A stretch of DNA of 64,000 nt from Aotearoamyces nothofagi (lineage: Eukaryota; Ascomycota; Leotiomycetes; Leotiales; Tympanidaceae), in assembly GCA_015345905.1 (NCBI GenBank), contig JADDTR010000014.1:620001-684000 (forward strand), given 5' to 3'. The translations under genes and the position numbers were made by a program. Shown piece after piece: positions 1 through 11,293 of this stretch. Numbering within the stretch: position 1 is the first letter of the stretch; every line of letters begins with the position of its first letter. The notes beneath the pieces were generated by a model, which saw only the letters and a program-made list of their open reading frames with translations, did no database searches and was not told the DNA's origin.

Positions 1-3000
1 AGTCCCTGGGGTATGCGTAATTTATATCGATTGAATAAAGAGAGGTAATGGGGACGATGGCGATCGCGAGGATCGGAAAAGAACGGTGGTGGAAGAAGTT
101 GAAGAGGTAGGAATGCGAGAGTTTCGAGGTCTCTGGCTGGTTGGCGAGCAGGCTGGCGAGCGGCGAGCGGATAGCGGAAGCAGGATCTGCGGAGAGTTGG
201 GTGCGCAAACCCCGGTATTATCTACCGTTCACGCGTGAGAGCCCAGACTGTTTGCACCTTGGGTATGCCGGCTCTTTAGCCTTGTCGAACGCGAACACTG
301 ACTTGCCGCCAAAACACTCTCGGTTTTCTGCACTTTTAGTGATGGAGAATTCTGGGAAAAAGGGCAGATGCCAGCAGTATGACTACATGCATTTACAAAG
401 GCCCTTCCACGCAGGCGGCTTTCGTGAGCCCATCTCAAGCTTAGAACAGAACTCTATCGATGGCGATTCTTCGCTCTTGGAATGCGGAGAAGAGATCGGT
501 GTTCGATAGGCATGATGCTGGGCATGCATATACGTTGACACACGCATAGGTGCAACCGCGGATGAACACTGCCATCGAGCGTGCTGGAGAGAGCGCTCGA
601 CGGGTTTAGAGTATATCTCGGCGCTGAATCGCTGCTCCAGCCTTAACCCTGGCACGACAGAACGAGGTAATGCCGTACGAAGCGCCGTCGCTGGACAATG
701 GGGCCTGGAGGCTAGAATGCACTACGAAGTCCTCCGTGCAAGTGCTGCCGACGCATGGAGTCTGCATGCGAAGGCGACGCCTCATCGTGCACTGGCGAAG
801 GACGGCCAAAGCCCGAGGAGACGCAGAGGCGCCCTGCTCTGTCTCTCCATCCACCTTGCTAACTCTGATGGATTACTCCACCCACCACCCACTGTCCGGC
901 TGCAAGCCAAGGCAGCCCTGGATGCCACTGCAACCTCCTGTCCTGTACGAGTCCTGTACTCACGTACCGCTCTGATGTCTGATGTGGCTTGTAGCACGCC
1001 AGGCCTCCAGAGTCGCCCTCCACCAGATAGTACAGATAATGGGCTTCCACATTCCTTGCGACGTGGATAGCATCCTTGCTCGCTGTGGGGGTAAATCTTT
1101 GAACCTTGCCATCACTAAACGACAGATCGCTGCCATTGAGATGCAGCTACAGTGATAGCCGTGTTACCGTGCGGCACGAAGGGACAGAGCATGAAGAGAA
1201 TTGCTCGGGTTAAGTCAGTAATACATAGCAACTGCTGGCAGTGGAGATTGTTTCTCATCTTCCATTATTTGACTATTTCACACCTACAGCGCCTTTATTT
1301 TTCGTGCTGGCACAGCGGAAGAACTGAATGACGACTCATGGGCCCTGGATACGATACTCCTCCAGCGACGGGCCAGCGCTGCTGTGGATTTCCAGGCTTC
1401 GGGTTCTTTTTACGCTGTGGCCGCTGTTCCCTTGTTGCCACTATGGACGGTCTCGAAGAACAACCAAGCTTTGGAGGCTTTCCAGCTTCCTCTAAGAGAT
1501 CAACCAGCTTCCTGGGGGTCCATAATACTCATTTTAGCAGCATGGCCTGGCGTGCTTGGTTTCAGATACGCGGGTGCGCCATAGCTAACAGCCCTTGACC
1601 TGGAGGCACCAAAGTTCCTCCGCAGAGCCATAGGGAATTACCTGAAAAGGCAAAGCAATGCCACAACTCCCATGTACGACTGCAGATACATAGTCGCTGA
1701 TCCGCGCGTCGAGGATACTTCTTCATGCCCACCATATACATACATAATATCTGAAATGATACACACGATTGCATAGCAGTAGCTACAGCCGCTGAAACGC
1801 TCGGACCTAAGCTCAGCGCAACAACTACAGCTACGGTATCGATGTTCGATGATCAGTGACTTGACAGGCACGTTGTGCAGAATACGCAGGTGTAGGCCGA
1901 GAGCTTGAAGCAAGGACCTAATGTATGTACATACCTATAGTAGGAACCTCGAGGGTATTCGGTTCAAAGGTGCCAACCTTACTCCGTCCAACTATAGGCT
2001 AATTCGTTGCCAGCGAATGCAGCCCCAGGCCCCCTTTCCCGCTATATGATAACGGCACAACTCTAGACTCTAGAGCCATACTCGTGGTGGTGGCTGTTCG
2101 GTTTGATAGAGCGGTGCCCAGTATTACCATTACTCAAATACTCCTCGCTACGCAGTCGCCCTGGTTGCCGCGATTCCCCCCCAAAAAAGATTTGCGGCAA
2201 GAAAAGGCAGTATCTCTGCAATGCATGATATAAGCGGCACGGCACTTCACATGGACGACAAGAATAACTCATCGAGCCATGCCGCAAACTCGGCCTTACT
2301 CAGAACCTTCCGCGCCCTCCTTACAAGAATGTGAGCGTTTGCGGGTGGCCGACCTACAAATACCCGACCTCTTCGAGTCTAGCCTTGAGCTAAAATCCTT
2401 AATTCAAACGCCAGTCCACTTTTTATGTGGCGTTGAAGAACGACTGCTCCTCAGATCAACTGCACTCGTCCCGACTTCAGAAGAGGCGGTAGGAGGCATA
2501 CCCGCCCGTTCGCACCCGACTTGCCATCGGTCGAGACCGCGTATCAAGTATGTTAGTGTACCACGTCAAATAGCTGCCGCAGACAAGCATTGTCCTTGTC
2601 CTCCTAGCAGCAATCAACTCCCTCAAGATGGATTGGCCAATATCTCGATATGGTTGTCGATTGAGCAAGATCTGATGGACTCCAAATTCGTGGGGATGAC
2701 TTCTATCGAAGCAGCATTAAGACCGGTGGAGAATTCCAAGCTTGTCCAAGTAGTCATGTCCTTGCCAAGGACCCGCAAGCGAAAGGAATCAAACTGACAA
2801 TATATCTCTTGTGATATTAGTGGCTAGAATAATGTACGAAGCAGGTGCTCTGGATATGGAATCTTTCATCTTTTCAACCCTATTTTAACGTGCATCCGTC
2901 AATCCACCGAGTTCAATCTACTAAGTCTTTCTATTTATGAACACAGCATCATGAACTCCAGTCACATTCGGGCTTTGAGTGTAAGACATAGAGGCAATAC

Positions 3001-5950
3001 CCCAAGAGCTCCGCAAGATCCGTTACACAACGCCATCAATGCCGTTAATGATCAGGCTTATTACAAGTGCCTATGGCATACTACGATGCTTGTTGAAACC
3101 AATTTCAAACTTGCAATAATCTATGCTCGAGACTTTGAAGCCTACCTTATACATGTAACATTTAAGATCCTACCGCTAAGACTTATGCTTTTACAGGGGA
3201 GATATACTGTATGTAGCCTCTAAGCAAGATAGGGAATGCTAGCAAATCTATTTTGATGATAGCCAATATACTTATCGGCGGTCATCTTAAGAGTTATGGA
3301 GAGGCTGGCTCTAAAGAAGCTACTTATTATACTACCGAGCAGTGAAGTACTAACTATAAACTATCAACAGATCAAAGTCATTGCTGCGGTCTTGCCTACT
3401 TATCAAGAATGGTAGTTGTGTTGGTAACGTTTATGCAAATCGTCATATCACGTGGATAATCTAAGGTTTTCAAGATGGAACAGCTTGCTTTGAGCCTTTG
3501 ACTCTCATTACCTACCTTGGCATAATGTTGCCAAATAATTCATAATTCACTATTCAGCTACGCGGTATCCCGAATATCCACGTTTCCATTCTCTCGATCT
3601 TTCTTGTCGTCCCCGATCTTAGAAGACATATATGTTTAGCCAACCCATGGAGCCCAATTTGATACTTCGTTGGCACGTGTCCGAGGGTGACGCTTAGGCG
3701 GCGTCCTATAACATATCGTTTGCATACAAGCAGTGTGGTGAGGTGGCTCTTTGTGACAGCTTCACCTGACGCCCACGACGCCATCTCATCCGACCCTGAC
3801 GTGCAGTGCATCAGCTTCGGCGACAGCATCAGATCCTCGAATCACCGAATTTGCCATTGTTGGTGGCTGGAGAATAATGTATAATAAAGCCACATCAGGA
3901 CCCGCCAGCCGCGTGCGGAGACACGGCTATAGACAGGCACTCCCAACAAACCTGTTTTTGGGCATGTCAAGCATGTTTCAAGCCCGTGCATGCTGAGTGC
4001 ATGGCTCCAATTCCAATCGACATGCAGAGAACGGCCTGTGGTGTCAGCGGTGAGGGCCGTCTCGCGGCCAATGGACAGATAAGGAGCAGCGGGTGCCGAT
4101 GCCATGGAGAAACCACTCGCGCACAGATAGGCAATGCACATCTCGACCACCAACACACACCGGAATGTCAATCAGCTCACGCGGGACCCATGCACATGTA
4201 GCCATGCCCAGCTGTCGAGCAGGGTGGCCGGCTGGCAGGGTGGCAGTCCGGTACTGTGTAGTGGGCGTGCCGCAGTCCTTTGTACTGCAGAGCGCTGCAC
4301 GCCTTATCGCAGATACGTAGTAGCAGTCACGGGCAATCTGACAGCTCATCCCGTCTACCAGGCGTGCCAGGGAACCGGCATGGCACTGGCCCAGCGTCTC
4401 CCGAAAACAAGATAACGGAATTATGATATCTATCGGGCAGTCCAGAAATCGAGCAATCCATCGTTTTCCTCCTGGAGATCCCGGGCCGCATCTCAACGCC
4501 GCCGTCTAGGGGGCGGGGGATAACGCCTTTTCGCTCTGCCGTGATATGGGGCATTGGAGTCGGACTTGTGCAACGCTGCAAGCAACAAAACCCCACATAG
4601 GAAGCTCACTTATCGTGCGTCCACAGGGTGTTCGGCGCTGTACAGAGCATACGGACAATAATGAAGAATCCACCGAGTCTGCGACGCGACACGATTCGGT
4701 GCGATGCCGCCTGCCCCTCTTTTCTGTATTATACTGTAGTAATACGAACGGCTCGTCAACTCTGCATACCCGTTATTGCACGATTGCAGGTGAAAATCCC
4801 CGGGTTGGAGATGGGATGTGGGTACAATTGCTTGGAAGCGGGAAGGCTTCGCGATCCCACGACGCATGGCAATCCTCCAATTCTGCAGGGAACTGAGCCG
4901 TCAAAACGCACCCAACTCCACGGAATAGCCAGGCATTAGCCAGATAGGTAAGGTAGATTAGACGGCATTGACGGCTATACATAGCCTACCACACCTACTT
5001 TCCTATCTCTCTCGCTCGCATGTACTTGTACAGTACTCTACGGACAAGAGGACGGACGGACGAGGGAAGCACCAGTATGTACGGAGTATAGTACAGTACA
5101 GTACTTTGCACGTCTTGCTGAGGAGCCGTTGAGCCGTGGGGCCGGGGGCCCGGAGGAACATCCGAAGTCACTGTCTCCCCCAGTCCTCATACGCAGGCTA
5201 GTGCAGACAGACTGCACGTTGCATATGCCAACGCTCGGCATACTGCCTGGCTTTGTAAGAGATCGAATCCTCCTCTTTTCTCGACGCCCTCCTTGTCCAG
5301 CCGCCCGTCCACGGCTCGACCTACGGCTCGAGCACGACGAATCATTGATTCTTATCCTACAATTAGGTCAAGCGATGAAGCGAATTGATCAACGGCAGAG
5401 CAACAAATGGCCCACACCTCGCTTTGCTGTATAGCAGCATGGCTCCCATGTTGCGACTGTCCCTGACCCGTCCTACCATTTACGCCATAAGTGACAGGTC
5501 AGGCCGAGGCCCTGCCGTCCGTCTCCCCAGGTTGCGTCAATGGAGTGTGGGCTGGGTGGCTAGCAGCAAGATCGAGAGTCGTTCTCCCAGGGCTCGTAGC
5601 AGCAGCGTAAGATATATTACTCTGCCGGCGAGTGTTGCCACATTCATTAATACCTGCATTCTAGCCCAACACCATCATTTAATATTTGAAAGCGTCCGTG
5701 GCTTCAAAAGCTATTGTTACCCCAGCACCACTTGCCGGAAAGGCTCTCCGGAACTGACCTTGACGAAAGCTATCGCGCGTATGCGAGTTTGCTATGGCAT
5801 TATGGCAGCTGTTTTAGGGAATCGTGGCATAGAGGGCGGCTCCAGGGCTGTCCGAGACAACACAAAAAGCATCGTAGAACTCGATAGCATTTCAGCGGAG
5901 ACACCGAAAAGTTTGCCATCTCAGCTTTGTTTTAAATAGGCCAAGTGTGG
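1..5950. other. gene-poor stretch, no supported gene
   Basis: No reading frame here matches a family I recognise, and no chain of exons with fungal splice signals could be built. The longest open frames (172 codons from 2279 on the plus strand, 184 codons from 5385 on the plus strand) have no domain, low-complexity pattern or codon bias that favours them over chance. The 3.9-5.6 kb part is richer in G+C than the flanks and holds GTAC-rich inverted motifs near 5027-5038 and 5091-5104. The stretch could be regulatory DNA or a decayed region. Confidence 0.5.
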
Positions 5951-8156
5951 ACGCTCGTTGTGGTGGGAACAGAATCACAATGTAAGGTTTGCAGTTGTGA
6001 GTGATTTTTGCTGCATATCATTGATGGCAACAATGGGGTATCTCATTGGTCGAACATGCTTCTTGCTCCAGAAAGTCTGGATAATACCCCGAATTCGTAT
6101 CTTCATACGTGCCTCCTGGCAGATATGAGTAAAGCGGCGTTATGGAAACAACCCGATGGCCATGGCAGGGCGGGCAGATGGTACCAACATGGTCCCAGGT
6201 GGTAAAGTAGCAAACCTCCTCAAATTTCTTAGAAATTCAACACAGCCACTCTCCAAACTTTTACCTTATTGATTTTCGTTCGTTGATTTTATCATGTTTA
6301 TCATCATTGCATCTACCCTAAGTAGTCGGCATTCATATTAATCTATACAGCTTATATCTTACCCAGGATGAGCTAGAAACCATGGTAGGACACTCTAGAC
6401 GCTTTGAAAACCTTGGTCAACTTGCTTTGGTGAGCATAGGCGAGCCTGAGAGTACCAAGAACAAACTTGTTTCGAGGAAAGCTCACAGCGACTTATTCCA
6501 ATTACTTCAATCACATTCATCAACAAAAACAAGCTAAACTCACCGAGAGACCAGTTCACGCATTCACGCAAGTTAATTCAAAGATAATCAATGCATCTAA
6601 ACCAGCGGAATAGAACTTTCGATCACATGATTGCAACTCCTCAGGGATCAGCAACGATATAGACGCAATTACGGCTTAGAAAGCGAGAGCCATCGTGACG
6701 ACAGTGCTTTCGAGGGTATTGGCATTCGGTACTATATGTAGGTTACTGAGAGAATAGTAAGTCTGCTGCATTTCTTGCGACAAACTTCATAGCGCGTTCG
6801 AAATCCCGAGGCTGAGCAATATTGAACTGAGAAGATTATACAAGGTACCTTTTAAGAAACGAAGAATTCAACCTCTTAGTCCATGGGGCGGGAAATCGAA
6901 ATGAGTAGCACCAGCCACGCTGGCATTGTAAGGCTAAGACTGCCGTTGAGGGCCATATGGTAGCAAATAATCACTTCATGCATGGATACCATGGCGATCA
7001 TATATCAACTATTCACTTTAGCCTAAACCTGCACGGGACAGCCAGGCCGTCCCAGAGTATCAGTCGATATCGACAAATCTCTTGAACATGAGTATGGCAT
7101 GTTTATATGCCAGAGCAGATAATGCGCAAATGGCATTCATTTATGGGAATGTGTTAGCGGAGTTCTTTTCTCACCCCACCCTTTCCCCAAGCCCTGCTAC
7201 AGAACTAGTTGTTCTACTCTAGCCAGTCAGAGAGGAGCGTTATAGGGATAAGGCCATACTATACCTCCAGTATATTTTCCTTCCTGCATTCTTTTCCTAG
7301 GCTCGTCTGTATTCTTGTACCTGTACAACGGGTCACTGTCGAACTCCTCACTGTACCGGAATTCTTTTCATCCTCAGACTTCTCTTGCTAGACAGGATTC
7401 TAGTCTTAGACTTAACAGGATACAGGATATGTCCTCATTTTCTACTGACTATGATAGGCATTTTACTTCGCACGGACACATACACTACCTACGTCCTACG
7501 TTCCTATACTAGGAAACTCCTAGCCGGCCTGGCAGGATGGAAGCCACCTTTCCTTCCTCCTGCATCAAGACATCTTTTTCGTTCTTCCGGAACACCATCG
7601 CGTTAAGAGTTGTCAACTCGTCGATTCTTGCATCCTACACGAAGACTCATTGCAGCTTTCTGCTATACATGCTAGATGAGACGTTCGGGATATATCTGAA
7701 GAACGGTGAAGGACTCTGGGCAATGGTGGAGATATGGGATAGTTGACTTTGCTTGGAACAGTGCCGGTCAAGTGTTTTGTTGGAAGTAGTTAAGAGAGGA
7801 GCGCTCTATGAAACCTATATAAAACTCAAGTCGTAAGGTGCAGGCAAACACCAGCGCAGGTTCCCTCATGTCAGGTAAGCAATGCCTGACAAAGTATTAA
7901 TCTAACCTGCATAACTCCGTATTCATTAGGGGTAAGTAGAGAATACCGAGGCAATGCGAGCTGTCCTATATTTTTGATAACAATCTATGCGTACTATCAG
8001 GCAACATGAGTCCTTCAGTCGAGTAGTGTTTAATTTCGGTTTTACCTAGCATTTATGCACATTATGGATACGCCAACTCCATGCCATGCCGCCATATAGG
8101 CTCTATGCAAACGCCTGCCAGATACCGATCCATTTACCTCCTTCCCTGCTTGCTCA
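5951..8156. other. A+T-richer gene-poor stretch before RPB4
   Basis: No intact gene is visible. Open frames are short and interrupted. A TATA-like run lies near 7816 but no gene follows it. Two coding-like pieces on the minus strand between 7238 and 7625 are listed separately as a possible relic. The right edge should include the 3' end and terminator of the RPB4 transcript. Confidence 0.45.
7238..7625 (-). pseudogene. possible decayed coding relic, family unknown
   Basis: Two minus-strand pieces, about 7515-7625 and 7238-7366, read like protein rather than noise. They are mixed, charged and not low-complexity; an example is DELTTLNAMVFRKNEKDVL in the first piece. They share a frame, but the stretch between them does not stay open. 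I do not recognise a family, and a chance frame in A+T-rich DNA is a real alternative. Confidence 0.18.
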
Positions 8157-8751
8157 TCACTGATCATACCCTCTATGCTTCAAGATCTCATTCAGCAGTT
8201 CCTGTAGGTCATCATCTGAGATCTTGTCCGCCAAACTGGGTATTAGAGTCTTTGCCTCCTCGGCCAACTCGCAGCACAGCGAGCCTAAAGACCTCATTAG
8301 TTCCGGGGTAGGGTTTGTGCGGGGCGGTAAACAGTGGTTCATACCTAGTTGCGCCCGCTCGAACTTCTCTAGTTCCTGGTGTGCAGAGAGTAATCGTTCC
8401 ACAGCCTCGACGTTCTCTTTCCGCTTGAAGCGCGCGAAGTGGTCTAGGTATTCCATTGTTTTCACCAGCATCCTATATGGCCCCTTATTAGCCTACTTGG
8501 TCTACAAGGCCCGGCCTGCCCGTCCCAGCGGCCCCAAGGACGTCTCTGAAAATATGTGTCACGTACTCTGTATCGTTCACGTTCTTGCGGTCCATTTTCC
8601 GCTTCGCAACCAGGGCGTTGATGACAAGCGCAGCTTCGGAGTGCGTGAGTGCATCGACGTTCTGGAATTCGCCCAGCTTGAGCTCTGTCCCGGCCTCCTC
8701 GTCACCTTGTGGCGCCTCGCGTTTGCGGGACGTAGGCGCTGGCGCGGCCAT
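8157..8751 (-). CDS. RPB4: RNA polymerase II subunit RPB4
   Basis: Encodes the Rpb4 stalk subunit of nuclear RNA polymerase II, which pairs with Rpb7 and acts in initiation, mRNA export and decay. Three exons are read on the minus strand: 8751-8567, 8472-8345 and 8284-8157, giving 146 residues, a usual length for filamentous fungi. Intron 1 (94 nt) starts GTACGT and ends ATATAG; intron 2 (60 nt) runs GTATGA to TTTAG. After splicing the family core reads through: KTMEYLDHFARFKRKENVEA, then FERAQLGSLCCELAEEAKTL and a C-terminal SDDDLQELL helix. Intron 2 is a multiple of three with no stop, so an unspliced reading stays open but inserts 20 foreign residues into the conserved core. It is head-to-head with TRS23, and a 15-G run lies just upstream of its start. 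Confidence 0.93.
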
Positions 8752-9224
8752 GGTGGGCAGGGTGTGAGATCGAGTCGACGGGGGGGGGGGGGGGTAATTC
8801 TATTTCGCGCAGGCAAGAGGCTGAAAAGTCCAGCCGAGCCTCCTAGGAGAGTTATGCGTCCGGGCCTCTGCGCACTAAACCGTGCAATAGTACTGTGATT
8901 AAAAGAAGCAACTGAAGGCAGAGGTGCGTAATTTTATGCCCAGCTCGTGTCGATGAGGTGGTGGGAAAAGGCTAACGGCGGCTCGTGAGGTTGAGGAAAT
9001 GTTGGCGGTACGTAGCTCGCGTCGAAATCAAAATCCGGGGAAGCCTAGCCGTCCGAACACGACGTCTCTTCGCAATGCGCCAATCGCCGCGAAACCTCCC
9101 ACGAGCGAGCTGACCTGCCGCAAGCCAGATGCTGAGACAGTGGGCATATTGGCACAGCTGCTGAAAACCCTTGGAAATCTCCAGCGCCGCCTTTTGGGTC
9201 GTGGACGTCTGCTGCGTCGACGCC
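8752..9224. promoter_or_regulatory. shared divergent promoter region, RPB4/TRS23
   Basis: The 473 bp between the start codons of the divergently read RPB4 and TRS23 must hold both promoters and 5' UTRs. No clear TATA box is seen. A 15-base G homopolymer (8780-8794) lies 29 bases upstream of the RPB4 ATG. Open frames on both strands here have no family match. Confidence 0.5.
8780..8794. repeat. 15-base poly-G/poly-C run
   Basis: An uninterrupted run of 15 G on the plus strand, so a C run in the probable RPB4 5' UTR. Such runs are length-variable and error-prone in sequencing. Confidence 0.9.
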
Positions 9225-9782
9225 ATGTATGTTTCCCAATGCTATGCTATTAGAAGGCGTCCTTGCTGACGGGTTGAAGGGTTATCTTCGCTCTGATCAT
9301 CATCAACAAGGCTGGTGGACTTATCTACCAGCGGGATTTTGCGGATGGTCTTAATAAACTAAGTGTTAATGACTATCTCGTCCTTGCCGGTACTTTCCAC
9401 AGGTCAGTCTCCGCTTCATTCAATCCCTACCCAGGATACTGACAACTCTTCCAGTATTCATGCCCTCTCCACCCGTCTGCATCCTCTTTCCTCCCTCAGC
9501 CATCGCTCTTCCACATCAGACCGCCCTGAGGCGCCATCCGGCATAGAAGTCGTAGAGACGGAGAACTTCCGTTTACAATGCTTCCAGACCCTAACAGGAA
9601 CGAAATTCCTACTCTTCACCGAACCAAATCAACCGAACGTGGATTCAACTATTAAGAGAATATACGAATTATATGCAGATTATGTTATGAAGAACCCATT
9701 CTATCAGACAGAAATGCCGGTGCGGTGCGAGAACTTTGATAGGAAATTGATGGCTTATGTTAGACCTTTGAACAGCAGGTAG
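9225..9782 (+). CDS. TRS23: TRAPP complex subunit Trs23 (TRAPPC4)
   Basis: A core subunit of the TRAPP tethering complexes, which act as exchange factor for the Rab Ypt1 in ER-Golgi and autophagy traffic. Exons are 9225-9226, 9280-9402 and 9455-9782, giving 150 residues. Exon 1 supplies only the AT of the start codon; the G comes after a 53-nt intron (GTATGT...TTGAAG, with a CTGAC branch site). The product begins MVIFALIIINKAGGLIYQRD, the family N-terminal beta strand and helix. Later FRLQCFQTLTGTKFLLFTEP and ELYADYVMKNPFYQTEMP are family hallmarks of the longin-like fold. The next gene, RPN10, converges with 183 bp between stop codons. Confidence 0.92.
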
Positions 9783-9965
9783 AAGGCGGCATGATGGGTT
9801 AAATGCATTGCGGGCGTCATCAAAGAAATTTGGGGATTAATTCACATAGAATGGGGGACATCAAGTATCGAGATATTCCGTGCGTGCTCATCCTTCATGC
9901 ATGCGTGATATCTAGTTTTACAAGCCGAACGCCATCTGCAATGCTGCTGCGCAAGATCCCTGTAA

Positions 9966-10926
9966 TTACGCAGTATCCATCTTATCTGGATCATCGGTCT
10001 TGTCATCTTTCTTCGGCCCTGACGAACCGCTTCCGTTGGCCTCGCCATCCTTATTTAACAGTGGCTGCGAAGCCTCGTCTTCTTCCTTGATCTCCGGTAG
10101 TGCTGCCTTCGCTTCTGCTTCTGCCTGTTCTTTGTTCCTCTTCTCTACTCGGGCTTTTTCTTCCTCCATACTCATACGTAGAGCAAGTGCAAGCTCGGGA
10201 TCTATCGATGGATCAATGCCGAATTCGAAAGATTGTCCGCCATCGCCGCCCTCCCCACCTCCTCCCACACCAGCTGCACTAGATGCATCGCCACTGACTA
10301 TTGGAGATGTAACAAGCTGATCGCTTAATAGACCTGGTCCTGGTGGAATAATTACCAAATGTGACCCATCTCCACTCTTGACATTCTCATTGAAAGCAGT
10401 AAGCTTCTTTGTGACGTCGTCGTCGATTTCGCCGAATGAAACGAAGTCGATAGATACATTATTCTTCTTCATTTTCTTGGCAAGCTTAACCAGTACCTTT
10501 TCATCTTCAGGGATTGGAGAGCACGTAAAGACAATGATGCGTTGTCGCTGTGTCTTGTTTTGACGGTGCTTTAGCGCAAGCTGGAAAGACACATGTTAGC
10601 CATCATGCAGCTCGTAAAAGATTGGAAAAACTTACACCGGCTATTTGAATACCTGTTGCAAGATGTGAACTACCCAGAATCTTGCTCTTAGTCCTATGAA
10701 GGCCTTCCAAGATCTTGCCGTGATCGGTTGTCAAGGTCACCAACACCTCAGGTCCCTTGCCACCCATGCTCATTAAGCCAACTGAAGATTCTGGATTTCC
10801 TTGTGTAATGGCGGAGAATATCATGGAGACTGCGTCGGACTGTGCTTCGTATCGTGTGGGCGTGTAGTCTCCATTTCTACTACTCTCGCTGTTGTCCACC
10901 ACGATCATCACTGCCTCGAGAACCAT
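9966..10926 (-). CDS. RPN10: 26S proteasome ubiquitin receptor Rpn10
   Basis: The proteasome regulatory-particle subunit that binds polyubiquitin chains. Two exons, 10926-10636 and 10580-9966, are joined across a 55-nt intron (GTAAGT...TTCCAG) and give 301 residues. Residues 1 to about 187 form a von Willebrand A domain, starting MVLEAVMIVVDNSESSRNGD with the DNSES metal-site-like motif. A ubiquitin-interacting motif follows at about 222-242 (DPELALALRMSMEEE), preceded by a glycine-rich linker. The tail is acidic and low-complexity and ends KMDTA. Length and order match ascomycete orthologues. It starts 367 bp from the divergent NBL1 start. Confidence 0.95.
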
Positions 10927-11293
10927 CTTGGATTTTGATTACAGCGTTTGTGTCCGTCGGGAATTCTCTGTCCTTCAGATGGTGACCAAGTGTTTTGGAC
11001 AAATATTCGGATACCTGTCGTGCTTGTCTTGTGATCGGTGATGGAGCTGTAGTGGCTAAGGCAACTTCAAGCACCCATGTAGCTTACGAGCTCGCCTCCA
11101 ACGTATCGCGCACGGACCAACGAATGCGGCTGCCGGGTTTGTTTACTTCGAGATTCACGACAGACCAACACTACTATAGTATATCCACGCAACCCTCTAC
11201 AGACCTCTTTCCAAGACTTGATCATTGATACGCGCTTCTTTGACAGAACTTCTGGAGTACCTCAAAATTAAGAAAAATATACCCACCGTTACC
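10927..11293. promoter_or_regulatory. shared divergent promoter region, RPN10/NBL1
   Basis: 367 bp separate the start codons of RPN10 (minus) and NBL1 (plus). The region must carry both promoters. I see no distinct proteasome-type control element by eye. Confidence 0.45.

Noticed and set aside
2279-2797. 172-codon plus-strand frame
   Set aside because: No family likeness, no coding bias and no supporting neighbour; possible orphan but not supportable.
3842-4496. Overlapping frames on both strands in the left spacer
   Set aside because: No domain, no splice continuity and mutual overlap; treated as chance frames in G+C-richer DNA.
5385-5939. 184-codon plus-strand frame
   Set aside because: Composition looks random and no motif is seen.
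6790-6820. GTTCGAAATCCC resembling a tRNA B box
   Set aside because: No A box or acceptor stem pairing at the right distance.
8224-8898. 224-codon plus-strand frame across RPB4
   Set aside because: It is the antisense of the RPB4 exons, which have clear family sequence and splice sites on the minus strand.
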